Below are positions 55,728 to 64,000 of a stretch of DNA of 64,000 nucleotides, piece by piece. Under the pieces are notes generated by a model that made no database searches, was not told the origin of the DNA, and saw only the letters and a program-made list of their open reading frames with translations. This DNA comes from Haematococcus lacustris (taxonomy: Eukaryota; Chlorophyta; Chlorophyceae; Chlamydomonadales; Haematococcaceae), in the NCBI GenBank assembly GCA_030144725.1, contig JASKMD010000029.1, positions 3,911,964-3,975,963 on the forward strand. Reading direction: 5' to 3'. Every line of letters begins with the position of its first letter. The stretch's first letter is position 1. A program made the translations under genes and the position numbers.

Positions 55728-56565
55728 TGTATGTAATGGACCTCACTTCCGCCCGACTCCGGTTGCCGGCTCTCCGGTTGGACGGCGATTTGATGCACCT
55801 CCCAGCACGGCCACTCCGCTCCGATGGTGTTGCTCAGTCCCTGTGATGTGCCCGAAGAGGAACCGCAAGCGCGCCGTCTCCCCAGCACCCTCCGCAGCTG
55901 GTAAGCCGCAAAGCTCGACGAAGGCCCCGAAGCTAACTGACGACGCGACGCAGTGTGCACCACGCGACACTGGGACTCCGTGCATCAAGTCCTGCCGTGC
56001 GTGTGCTGTGCTTTCCCGTGTCTGCAGCTGCCAGTGGCAGTGGGCAGCAAGATGATGAGGGGCAGGGGCAGGCTGTCCAGGAAGTAATGGCGCCAGGTGG
56101 AGGCAGCGCGGCCTGGTCTCAGCCAAGCCCAGACTGACGCAGTTGTGGCGGAGGTTAACAAGCGCATGACCATGGGCAGCAAGCAGTGCGTCCTGGCAGC
56201 AGCCCTGTGTCTCTCTGTGCTTCCTAGGCCAGCCCTCTCAAGGCTTCCCAGCAATAGGTCCAGGCCCAGGCCCCCCTCCCCCCTGGTACCCAGCCTGCCC
56301 TCCCTATGCTCACCCCCCCTTTGCCACACAAAGCTCACCTCGCACTGCAGCCGCCCCAGCCCAGCTGCCTTCCCCAGTGCAGCTCAACATCTTTGATCCC
56401 AAGCTGCCAAGCTGCCCAGTGGTGTATGGGGAACGTGCCACCGGTGTGAGGTTTGTAGTCATCAAGGGTGCGACCGAGGATGCTTCGACTTGATGGGTGT
56501 AGCTGAGTGAGATTACCCACAGTCAGACATGTTGTTCCTTGTTGAATGGATTTTGTTTGACTGCC
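55728..56565 (+). mobile_element. Internally deleted Fanzor lineage-2 element II
   Basis: Matches element I (34158-35405) from ATGTAATGGA at the left, through the N-terminal coding exon (ATG at 55848, MCPKRNRKRAVSPAPS), the VNKRMTMGSKQC block (56155-56190), to CCACCGGTGTGAGGTTTGTA and repeat R. It is shorter than element I because the RuvC-III coding block is also missing. Both ends are kept while the interior differs, the pattern of non-autonomous transposons. Confidence 0.65.
56438..56565 (+). ncRNA. Repeat R, copy 4: 3' end of element II (candidate guide RNA)
   Basis: Contains TTTGTAGTCATCAAGG, GAGGATGCTTCGACTTGATG and GCTGAGTGAGATTACCCACA, as in copy 2, then TTGTTCCTTGTTGAATG as in copy 1. 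It is retained although all catalytic coding sequence is gone, which suggests it is needed for mobility. Confidence 0.35.
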
Positions 56566-57285
56566 AAGCTGGTGAGGGAGGTGTGATCTAGCACGCGTCT
56601 AGCCATGGTCTGGCCCATTGCAGGCCCGCAGGGTAACTGTCTACGTGTTTAGTTCATTCCACGCTGTCCCAAGCTGTCGAAGCTGAGTCCACGTGATTTC
56701 AGTAGGCAGGAACCTGCTCGTCATTGTAAGTTGCCGTTGTACATGTTGATCCACAAATTCTACATAACTCGCGCCTTTTCAACCTGTTTCCGTGTTCGGA
56801 GTCTGATTTGCTACCCTGACTGCACCCCAGCTGACACATCCGCACCATGCTGCTCAAGCTGCCCCTCACCCCCCACCACCTGCGAGGTGGCTGGAACTCG
56901 GGCTGAGCTTCAACATGTGCATTTACGCATGTCCCACAGGGAGGAATTTTGCACAGTCCCTTTACTGCAGCCCACCACACGACAGGGCAGCTTCCTTGGG
57001 CGTCAGCTTTTCCATGCGACCAGCTGCCATGCTCCATGCCCCAAGTTTCGACCACAAAGCAGTATGGACGCCATGCCACGTAGGACAGCGGAAGAAGGAA
57101 ATACACTGCAAAGCAACCTTGTACCCCTTGACCCTTACAAGGGGTGGTATTAAATTTGTGTGAAGTTGTGCTCCCATGCACATGCCATAGGCGCCTTCCA
57201 CCTACACTATTGCCTGACCCCTGTGACAGGGCTGCAGCCTAAAGTTAGCGTGACCTGCATGCACTGATTGTAAGCCGATAACAGC
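56566..57285. other. Unassigned region
   Basis: About 720 bp with open frames on both strands but no domain I recognise. A short hairpin-like CCCTTGACCCTTACAAGGGG lies at 57124-57143. Confidence 0.45.
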
Positions 57286-57289
57286 TGGA

Positions 57290-57760
57290 CAGGGGCACCA
57301 CTACAGGGCCTCCTGCTGCTACTGCTGCTGCTGCTGCTGCTGGGCCTTGGGTGGGCGGTCTCGCAGCCGCTTGTAGCCCAGCTCAGGGTTCCCCCTGCCC
57401 TTGGCTTGCAGGGCTGTCTGGTCCGGCCACCAGCACAACTCCAGCGGGCACCACCTGCTCTCCCCCATGCGCTGCATGTTGAGCGCTGCATTGCAGTCCC
57501 TGTCCAGCCACCTGCCAGGCTATGATGCTGGCTTGGCTTTGACAGCCTTGCCCAGGCCTTTGCCCTAAACGGGCTGGGTGGGCTGAGCTGCCTGCACAGC
57601 CTTGGTGCGCTTGCTGCGCTTGGCTGGCGGAGGAGTGCTGGGCCCTGGCTCTGAGGCTGCTGGCTGCGGTCCCCTGTGCACCCCTGCTTGTCCCTGCCTG
57701 CTGCAATATGGCCAACATGATGAAGCACACGCGCAAAGCGCTTGCCAATGGTTAGGTGGG
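57290..57760 (-). pseudogene. Fanzor/TnpB-like 3' fragment, lineage 2 (RuvC-III intact)
   Basis: Minus-strand frame with a basic linker (STPPPAKRSKRTKAVQAAQP), then GRWLDRDCNAALNMQRMGES with an intact RuvC-III DRDxNAA core, RWCPLELCWWPDQ, ELGYKRLRDRPPKAQ and a short glutamine run before the stop near 57318. Two in-frame stops interrupt the linker (near 57575 and 57530). RuvC-I and II are not found upstream before the histidine-phosphatase gene. It aligns with the relic at 25480-25790 and with 34915-35020. Confidence 0.6.
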
Positions 57761-57940
57761 GGCCAGCAGGTGCCCCTGCTGACCTGGCCCTGTTGCCAGC
57801 TTCCTGCAGCTTCCAGGACAGCGCTGGCCAACAAACCTAGACCGCTGTTCCTGCTGCTCCTGCTGCTGCTGCTGCTGCTGGTTCCCATGGCCATGGAGCC
57901 ATGGAGCCAAGTGGCTGCTGCCGAGGGTGAGTTAGCTGCC

Positions 57941-60464
57941 TCAGCTGATCCAGCTGACCCCAGTGTCGCCTGATCCGCCCTCCAGCAGCCAGGTTGATGC
58001 GCAACCAGCTACCTTGCTGCAGCTGCCTGGCCGCAGCAGTGGCTCCACCTCCTCATGCCTCACCGCCTCCTCTACCCCCTCCTCCTCCCCCTCCTCGTCC
58101 TCCTCCATTTTCTGCTGCTCCCTCCCCTGCTGCTGCTGCCCCCTCCCCTGCTGCTGCTGCCCCCTCCCCTGCTGCTGCACCCCACCTGGCCACACCGTGC
58201 GTTGGAGGGAGGTGTCAGGGAGGGTGCCAGGGCTGTCCAGCGAGGTGGGGTGTGGCTCTGGGTGTGGGAGAGAGCAGCAGGTGAGTAGGGCATAGCCGCA
58301 GTGCTGCACCTCGTACACAGTCACATCCGGCAGTGCCGCGTTCACGGCGCATCGCACAGCCTGCAGGGGACCAGGCGGCAGCAGGGGTCAGCAGGGGTGA
58401 GGGTGGCAGGGGTCAGCAGGGGTGAGGGTGGCAGGGGTCAGCAGGGGTGAGGGTGGCAAGTGGGGGCCACTATGGCTCAGAGCTGCAGGTAGGGTGCGAG
58501 CAGCTTGGGTGGCCAGCGCATGGGCCAGGATAGGTGCCTAGCCACAGCTGCTTGGCCCAGGCTTGTAGCCGGTTAACCCTTTCCAGTTCCCACCCCACAC
58601 AGGCACCGTCTCAGGCACTGTCTCAGGCAGCGCACCATACCACACCTTGCCCGGCGCAGGCCCATGCAGGCAGGCCTGGGCTTGGTGGCAGGCCTGCTAC
58701 AGGCCCCCCTGTCCTACCCAGGCCCTCATGTCCAGCCCAGCTACGTACAACGGTACAGCTCACACACGTACAACGTTACTCAACAGCACACACCTTGCAC
58801 ACCCACCCAACCTCGCAAGGCCGCTGCCCAGGCCTTGGAGGCTACCCAGCACCCTGCCCAGCCTCCATCCTGCACCCACCCTGCACACCTTAGACCCTGG
58901 GCCTGCCACCCAGCCCCTGGCCCCCCTGGCCCTGGCCCTGCTGCTGCCCGCACCTCCCCATGGGTGACCACCAGCACGTTGCCCTGCAGCGCACTCAGGG
59001 ACTGCAGCCACTGCAGCTCGGCCTGGTAGCGCTGCAGCGCCTGCTCACGCCTCTCTGGCCAGGCGGGCAGCGGGCGCCCGGGCAGCTCCACTGGCCCTGC
59101 CAACCACCCCCCGCTACCCAGCACCACACCTGATCCACCCACTGACCCCCCTGACCCCACTGCACCTTCCTCACTGACCCTGGCCCCTGCTGCTGGCCCC
59201 CTAGCACTGGCTTTACATGTGCATGCGAGGTCAACACCTTCACTGCCTGAGCTGATGGAGCGGGGAAGCTGGGAGGTAGCTGTGTTGGTGGCTGGCTGCG
59301 AGGCGACTGCACAGGGTGCAGGGGCCAGGGTGAGGGCTGCAGGGTGGGCACATACCCCGGGTGACAGCTCACTGCCGTCAGCCTGCCGCCCCTGCTCATC
59401 TTGCATCCCCTGCTGCTGCTGCTGCTGCTGCCCCTGCTCCTCCTCCTGCTGCTGCTGCTGTCCCTGCTGCTTTTGTTGCCCCTCCTGCTGGCCTTCGTGT
59501 TTCTGCTGCTGCTCCTGCTGCTCCCCCTGTTCCTGCTGCTGCCCCTGCTGCTCTTGTAGCTGCTGCTGCTCCTGCTGTTGTGCCATAAACTGGGCCATGG
59601 CCGTGGCCAGGTCCTGGCTCCCCCACATCCACAGGGGCAGGGGCCGGCAGCCCACTGCGGCCGCAACATCCGAGCGCCCGGCGAGCATCAGGCGCGGCTC
59701 ACAGACCTACAGTAGCAGCCCGGAACAGCCACACTAGACCTGACCACCACAGTCTGCAGCCCTGGCCATCACATGTGATCATGGGAGCATGGAAACAATG
59801 TTCATAGGAGAATCTGTCTTAGGAGCATGCATGTCAGTTCAACCTGGGCAATGTAAGCGCAGCATAGCATCATCAGGCTCAACACCACAATGCCTGCACA
59901 CCATGTGCTTGCATCCCAGGTGCCACCGCCCAGGCAAGCAAGGGGTGAGCTGGGCTGGTTCAGAGGACCAGCAGCTTTGTCCTTAGGGCGTACCTCGCTC
60001 AATGCCCAATCTACTAGCCAGCGGCCTGGGGGCAACCCCAGCGCTGCCACGATGGGCGCACTGGTCTGCAGGCATCGCTGGAAGGGGGACACCACCACAT
60101 ACTGGATCTGCAGACTGGCTTGCTGAGAGGCTATCATCTGGGCAGCTTCCAGGGATTGCTGCAGGCCCAGCGTTGACAAGGGCGGGTCCCAAGGCCTCTC
60201 AGCCGTGCTGCTCCATGCCTCGTCAGCCTCGTCGGCGCGGTGCGCGTGCCGCATCACAAGTAGCTTACTCCCACAGGGTTTAAGAAGCTGTGATGAGGCT
60301 GTGAGAAGCTGTTCGGTAGTTAAAGCGCTGGAGCCTGTTTGCAGGAGTGGGAGCATTTGCTCGGAGTGCTCGGTGCGTAGGGGCTTGCTTGGACCACAGC
60401 AACCCATAGGGACAGAGAAGGCTTCCGTGGCGAGTACGTATTCAAAGGCTGAGCTGGTTGTCAT
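57941..60464 (-). CDS. Histidine phosphatase (phosphoglycerate-mutase-like) with glutamine-rich insertion
   Basis: Three exons (60464-59994, 59706-58954, 58360-57941), all phase 0, 547 residues. The catalytic RHG-type motif is LLVMRHAHRADE in exon 1 (histidine nucleophile). It is followed by PPLSTLGLQQSLEAAQMI, YVVVSPFQRCLQTSAPI with the second conserved Arg, and WALSEV. Exon 2 has VCEPRLMLAG, a long Gln-rich stretch near residues 185-235, and ends with VLVVTHGE, the second catalytic histidine. Exon 3 holds VTVYEVQHCGYALL. All four core residues of the superfamily can be placed. Substrate cannot be predicted; the order resembles eukaryotic UBASH3/Sts-like and uncharacterised algal members. 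The C-terminus is Gln/Glu-rich. Confidence 0.85.
58376..58458. repeat. 27-bp tandem repeat in histidine-phosphatase intron 2
   Basis: Three near-perfect copies of a unit containing GTCAGCAGGGGTGAGGGTGG next to the exon-3 acceptor. Confidence 0.9.
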
Positions 60465-60596
60465 AGCTCATTAGCATAGGCCTGCTTGGCGATGTTGCGC
60501 CTAGTCATTTGGGCCCACGACGATTAAGGATTGACAATGTGATATTCATCAACTTGTTCCAAACTGTTGCTCGCTGGGCATTGGGGCAAAAGCACC
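60465..60596. promoter_or_regulatory. Short bidirectional promoter region
   Basis: Only 132 bp separate the start codons of the histidine phosphatase (minus) and the SWI3-like gene (plus). Both promoters and 5' UTRs must share or overlap this segment. No TATA box is seen. Confidence 0.45.
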
Positions 60597-63500
60597 ATGG
60601 ACGTGCCGCTGGCCGAGGGCAAGAAAAACGGCAATGTGGTACCTGCGGACTACGAGGTGCCTCACCCGCTCTGCCGATGACCTGACAGCAAAACTCTGCG
60701 CTCACATTCCCAACTGTGTTCTCAGGGCCCTGAATACCTTGCCAAGCTTGAGCCCGTGGTTGCTCAACTAGCAAAGGAGGTGCCTGATGCCAAGTATGAC
60801 GCCAAGGCCGTTGCCACCCTAGTGATGCAGCTGCATCAATTCATGGAGGAGGCCATGGGCAAGAATGTGAGCCCACCACACTGTATCTAACCACATACAG
60901 CCATGCATGCCCCAGCACCACACCCAACACCCTGCCACGCAGCCTTGCGCATCGCCGCTGGGATGTCAAGGCAGGGTCTTGTCAAAACAGGGCAGGTGCT
61001 AGTCAGGGCAGGTGCTTATCAAGTGCAGCACGCAGGCCCATATGCATGGGCAGGCCCGCCTCGCGACGCTGCCCATGTGCCTTGCCTCCTTTACTAGAAG
61101 GAAAGGCTACCCTTGCGCCCTCCTACGAGCCTGCCTGGCCCCCTCTGCATTGCCCAGGGTCCTGCCAAGGTCCATCCCAAGCTGCCTGCCAAGCTGCTGG
61201 CTGACTTGCGGCCAGATGGGGCTGTGGCCATGATTGCCAGCCGGCTGCACAAGTGGAAGAAGCAGCGGGACATCCGCAAGCTGGACTTCACCAATCAGAA
61301 CATGCGGCGCCAGGCAGGTCCTGCCCAGCACACTGCCACAGCTGGAGCAGCAGCAAGACATGGACTAGGGAGTGCTGGTCTGGCCCAATGCTGCTTAGCT
61401 CGTAGAGGCCTAGTCACGCCTCGGTCACACCGTAGAAACACAGCGCAGACACACCCTAGTCACACCATAGTCACACCCTCATCTTACCCATCTCAACCAG
61501 TACTGCAATGCCAAAGGCAGCAGGGCATTGTGCCACTGCTCCTCCTCTGCTTGCGTTAGGCTTGGCAGGGCGGCCTTGGCCTCCTAGGCTTAGAGCACAC
61601 GGGCTCTCACAGCTAATGCCTCTCCCCAACCACCCAACCCCCTTCCACCGTTGCGCCTTACCCTGTCCCTCTCACAACCCCTGCCCTTGGGCCCCAAACA
61701 GCCTTGTGTGCCCCTCTCCCCGCTTCCCACCCTGCCTGCTGCCCTCACCCCTACCACCCCTACCACCACCACCACCACCACCACCACCACCAAATGATAT
61801 GTAATGGTGGTGCTGCTGCTGCTGCCTCTGACCCCACCTGCCCTGGGTGGCATTGCGTGTGGGGTGCAGGTGCTGGAGGCCATCAACTTCTGCCGCAGGG
61901 AGCTGGAGAAGGCGCGGCTGCTAGCCATCCCCCTGGTGCATGTGCATGCCAGCAACGGCCCGGCAGCCAGCGCCAAGTTGAAGGAGCTGGTGGTCAAGCT
62001 GGGGGGCCAGCTGGCAGAGTCCGCAGGTGAGCTGGTGGGCCAGAAGCTGCCCAGAAGCTGCCCAGAAGCTGCCTTATGGGCTGACTGAGCCACAGCTGCA
62101 GGGTGCGGAGCCTAACCCTGACCCCGACCCTGCCGCAGCTGCAGGGTGCTGCTGCCAGCCAGCCTGCGGCCTAACACCACCTAGCTTGATCCTAGCTTGA
62201 TCCCCTCACACCCTGCAGATGACCCGGGTGTGACCCACGTGGTGTTCCCGTTTGGCCCCAAGGGTGACCCTGATGATGGCCAGCAGTACATGCGAGTCCT
62301 CAGCCACAAGTGAGCGGATTCAGGCAACGCACACACCCTGACCCGCACCTCGCCCTTAACTCACGCGCCCCAGGGCTGGGTATAGTGGCACGCTGCCCTC
62401 TCTGGCCCTGCCCCTCCCCTTGCCCCTGCCCCTGCCCAGAGCACCCACTCACCCACTGCCCTCCACTACATAGGCCTCCTCCACCCGCCCGCCCGTACCC
62501 TGCCCACCCTACCACTTGCTGAGCCTACGTCCCCACTGGCCTGCCTGCCCCCCTCCACCCCTGCCACCTGCCGCCTGCTGCCTGCTGCCTGCTGACCACG
62601 CTGCAGGGGCATGTACGCCACAGTGCACTGGTGGTACCTGCCTGACAGCTATGACGAGCAGCTGCCCCTGCATGCAGTACAGCCCCGCATGGAGCCGGAC
62701 AAGGAGGTGCAAGGCCCATGGCTGGTGGGTCGCAACGCTGGGGTGCCAGGAGGTGGAGGGGGACAGGGACAGCCGCCGCTGACAGCAGCAGCACAGGGTG
62801 AAGGCTGATGGGAGGGAGGGGGGAGATGCTCTTGCCCTGACCCATCCTGACCTGAAGCCAGCCCCTGCCCCAGCCCCTGTTCCAGCCCCAGCCCCTGCCC
62901 CTGCCCCTGCCCCTGCAGGTGTATGGGCGCTGGCTCATTGACAGTGAGAAGTTCAACGAGTGGATGAACCCGATTGACTACGAGACGGAGGAGTCGCTGG
63001 AGGCTCAGGAGGCAGCGGGGCAGCTGGTGGGGATGGCTGGATCAGGGGGAGGGGGCCGGGGCAGCTGGTGGGGCAGCGCAGGGCCTGGGGGATGGCTGGC
63101 ACAGGGCAGGGGGCCAAGGCTGCTGGGGCAGGGCAGGGAGCTGAAACCTGGCTGCAGGTCTAGAGTCAGGGTAGTGTGGGTGTGGGTGCAGCAGCCTGCA
63201 GGGGTCAACAGGGGAGTAGTGGAAGAGTAGGTGTGCTGGTGTGCTGGTAGTGCAGGGGTGCCGCGGTGGTGGGGTGCAGCAGTAACCCTACAGGCAGGCT
63301 CCACGTATGTGCTGGCCGCAGTGCGTGTGATGGTAGTGATGCTAGTGGTGCCAGGGGGCGCAACAGTGCAGGTCATGGAACTCCCTGTGTGCTGTACAGG
63401 GGGCCCAGGCCAACACCTGTTGCCCTCAACCTCCTGCACCGCCTAACACACCAACCACCATCATCACCACAACCACCACAACCACCACAACCACCGCCAC

Positions 63501-64000
63501 CGCCACTACACAAGCACGGGTAGTAACATTGACATTCGAATTGATATTGGCATCAATCTCGATTTGATTGTGATAAATTGATAGCAATGATTACTAAAGA
63601 TATAAAGTGAGGAAACATTGCACTTCCCGTAGGCCCCACCCGTGGAGATTGACACCGGGCAGCACCTAGGCATCGCCCACATCCCCACAGCTGCTGAGGC
63701 CGCAGCCGCAGAGGCCGCTGCTGCAACACGCAGCGCCAACACAGGACACGCCTCAGCCGCTGCTGCAGCCGCCGCCGTGGCCGCCGCCTGGCTCACCCGC
63801 CCCGCCCCCCGCCCTGCCACCAAGGCGTCCACCGCTGCTGGCACTGCTGGTGGAGGGGTGGAGGCCAGCCCTAAGGCAGCAGGGACGGCGGCAGGGGCGG
63901 CGGCTGCAGCAAAGGGGCAGCAGCAGGAGCAGCAGGGTGCAGCCCCCACCACCCCACGAGCTGCAGGCAAGGCGCCTACTGGGTCGACAACCCCTGGGGT
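60597..64000 (+). CDS. SWI3/SMARCC-type SWI/SNF subunit, N-terminal part (3' end outside window)
   Basis: Core scaffold subunit of SWI/SNF chromatin remodellers. Exons: 60597-60656, 60726-60866, 61158-61313, 61870-62026, 62219-62309, 62607-62706, 62919-63026, 63633 onwards; phases agree (about 390 residues seen). The segments follow the N-terminal module of animal SMARCC1/2: KLPAKLLADLRPDGAVAMI, IRKLDFTNQNMRRQ, LEAINFCRRELEKARLL, DDPGVTHVVFPFG, YATVHWWYLPDSYDEQLP and VYGRWLIDSEKFNEWMNPID. This BRCT/chromodomain-like module is absent from plant SWI3 proteins that start at SWIRM, so the animal-like N-terminus is notable. Exon 8 is Ala-rich. SWIRM and SANT domains would lie beyond 64000. The intron after 61313 appears to use a GC donor. 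Confidence 0.85.
61766..61794. repeat. (CCA)n microsatellite in SWI3-like intron 3
   Basis: About nine CCA/CAC triplets in the intron between exons 3 and 4. They create a run of histidine or proline in open frames that are not coding. Confidence 0.9.

Noticed and set aside
55694..56126. Minus-strand frames shared by 34173-34418 and 55694-56126
   Set aside because: The conservation reflects the duplicated element. The plus-strand frame carries the Lys/Arg-rich N-terminal exon and correct splice context, so the minus frames are shadows.

Overview
This is nuclear DNA of a eukaryote, most likely a chlorophycean green alga of the volvocine type. The evidence is GC-rich, intron-dense genes with GT-AG and some GC-AG introns, minisatellites inside introns, a receptor-like TKL kinase, a plastid-type DnaJ zinc-finger protein, and many spliced TnpB/Fanzor-like genes. 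The overall look resembles Haematococcus, but that is an impression and was not tested. I found no rRNA, no convincing tRNA gene and no CRISPR array. Exon boundaries come from splice signals, reading phase and family conservation, not from transcripts.

Host genes, left to right: a transmembrane receptor-like protein kinase (minus, 3' end beyond the left edge, 1-8235), head to head with a RING/TRAF-type zinc-finger protein (plus, 8792-11918); a RAD54B-like recombination ATPase with 18 exons (plus, 13857-22385); an AHA1 N-domain Hsp90 co-chaperone (minus, 23610-26839, 5' end unresolved); mannose-1-phosphate guanylyltransferase with 11 exons and 365 codons (minus, 29219-31744); an unrecognised protein (plus, about 51699-53207); a two-exon plastid-like DnaJ zinc-finger protein (plus, 54257-54850); a histidine phosphatase (minus, 57941-60464); and the N-terminal half of a SWI3/SMARCC subunit of SWI/SNF (plus, 60597 to the right edge). 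The last two genes are head to head, 132 bp apart.

Between them lies a dense mobile-element landscape. The main theme is TnpB/Fanzor-type RuvC nuclease genes in at least two lineages. Lineage 1 has a near-complete spliced copy (44.6-46.4 kb), a 5'-truncated near-identical copy (12.75-13.5 kb) directly upstream of RAD54B, and a relic at 32.2 kb. Lineage 2 has two internally deleted elements (34.2-35.4 and 55.7-56.6 kb) and degenerate copies at 25.0-25.8 and 57.3-57.8 kb. Conserved non-coding segments lie 3' of both lineages and are candidate guide-RNA or element-end sequences.

A second theme is nested insertion between 35.4 and 43.6 kb. A TIR element with a perfect 26-bp inverted repeat and 4-bp target duplication contains both a young Ty3/gypsy chromovirus-type retrotransposon (identical 230-bp LTRs, gag and pol in one frame separated by a single UAG) and a smaller relative of the same TIR family. 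A pogo-like element with TA duplication (46482-48025) has split the 3' flank of the near-complete Fanzor copy. A 2.9-kb TIR element with TTA duplication (48566-51434) carries about 139 uninterrupted CAG triplets. Long simple repeats, above all about 128 copies of CAGGGG in a kinase intron, generate many spurious open frames.
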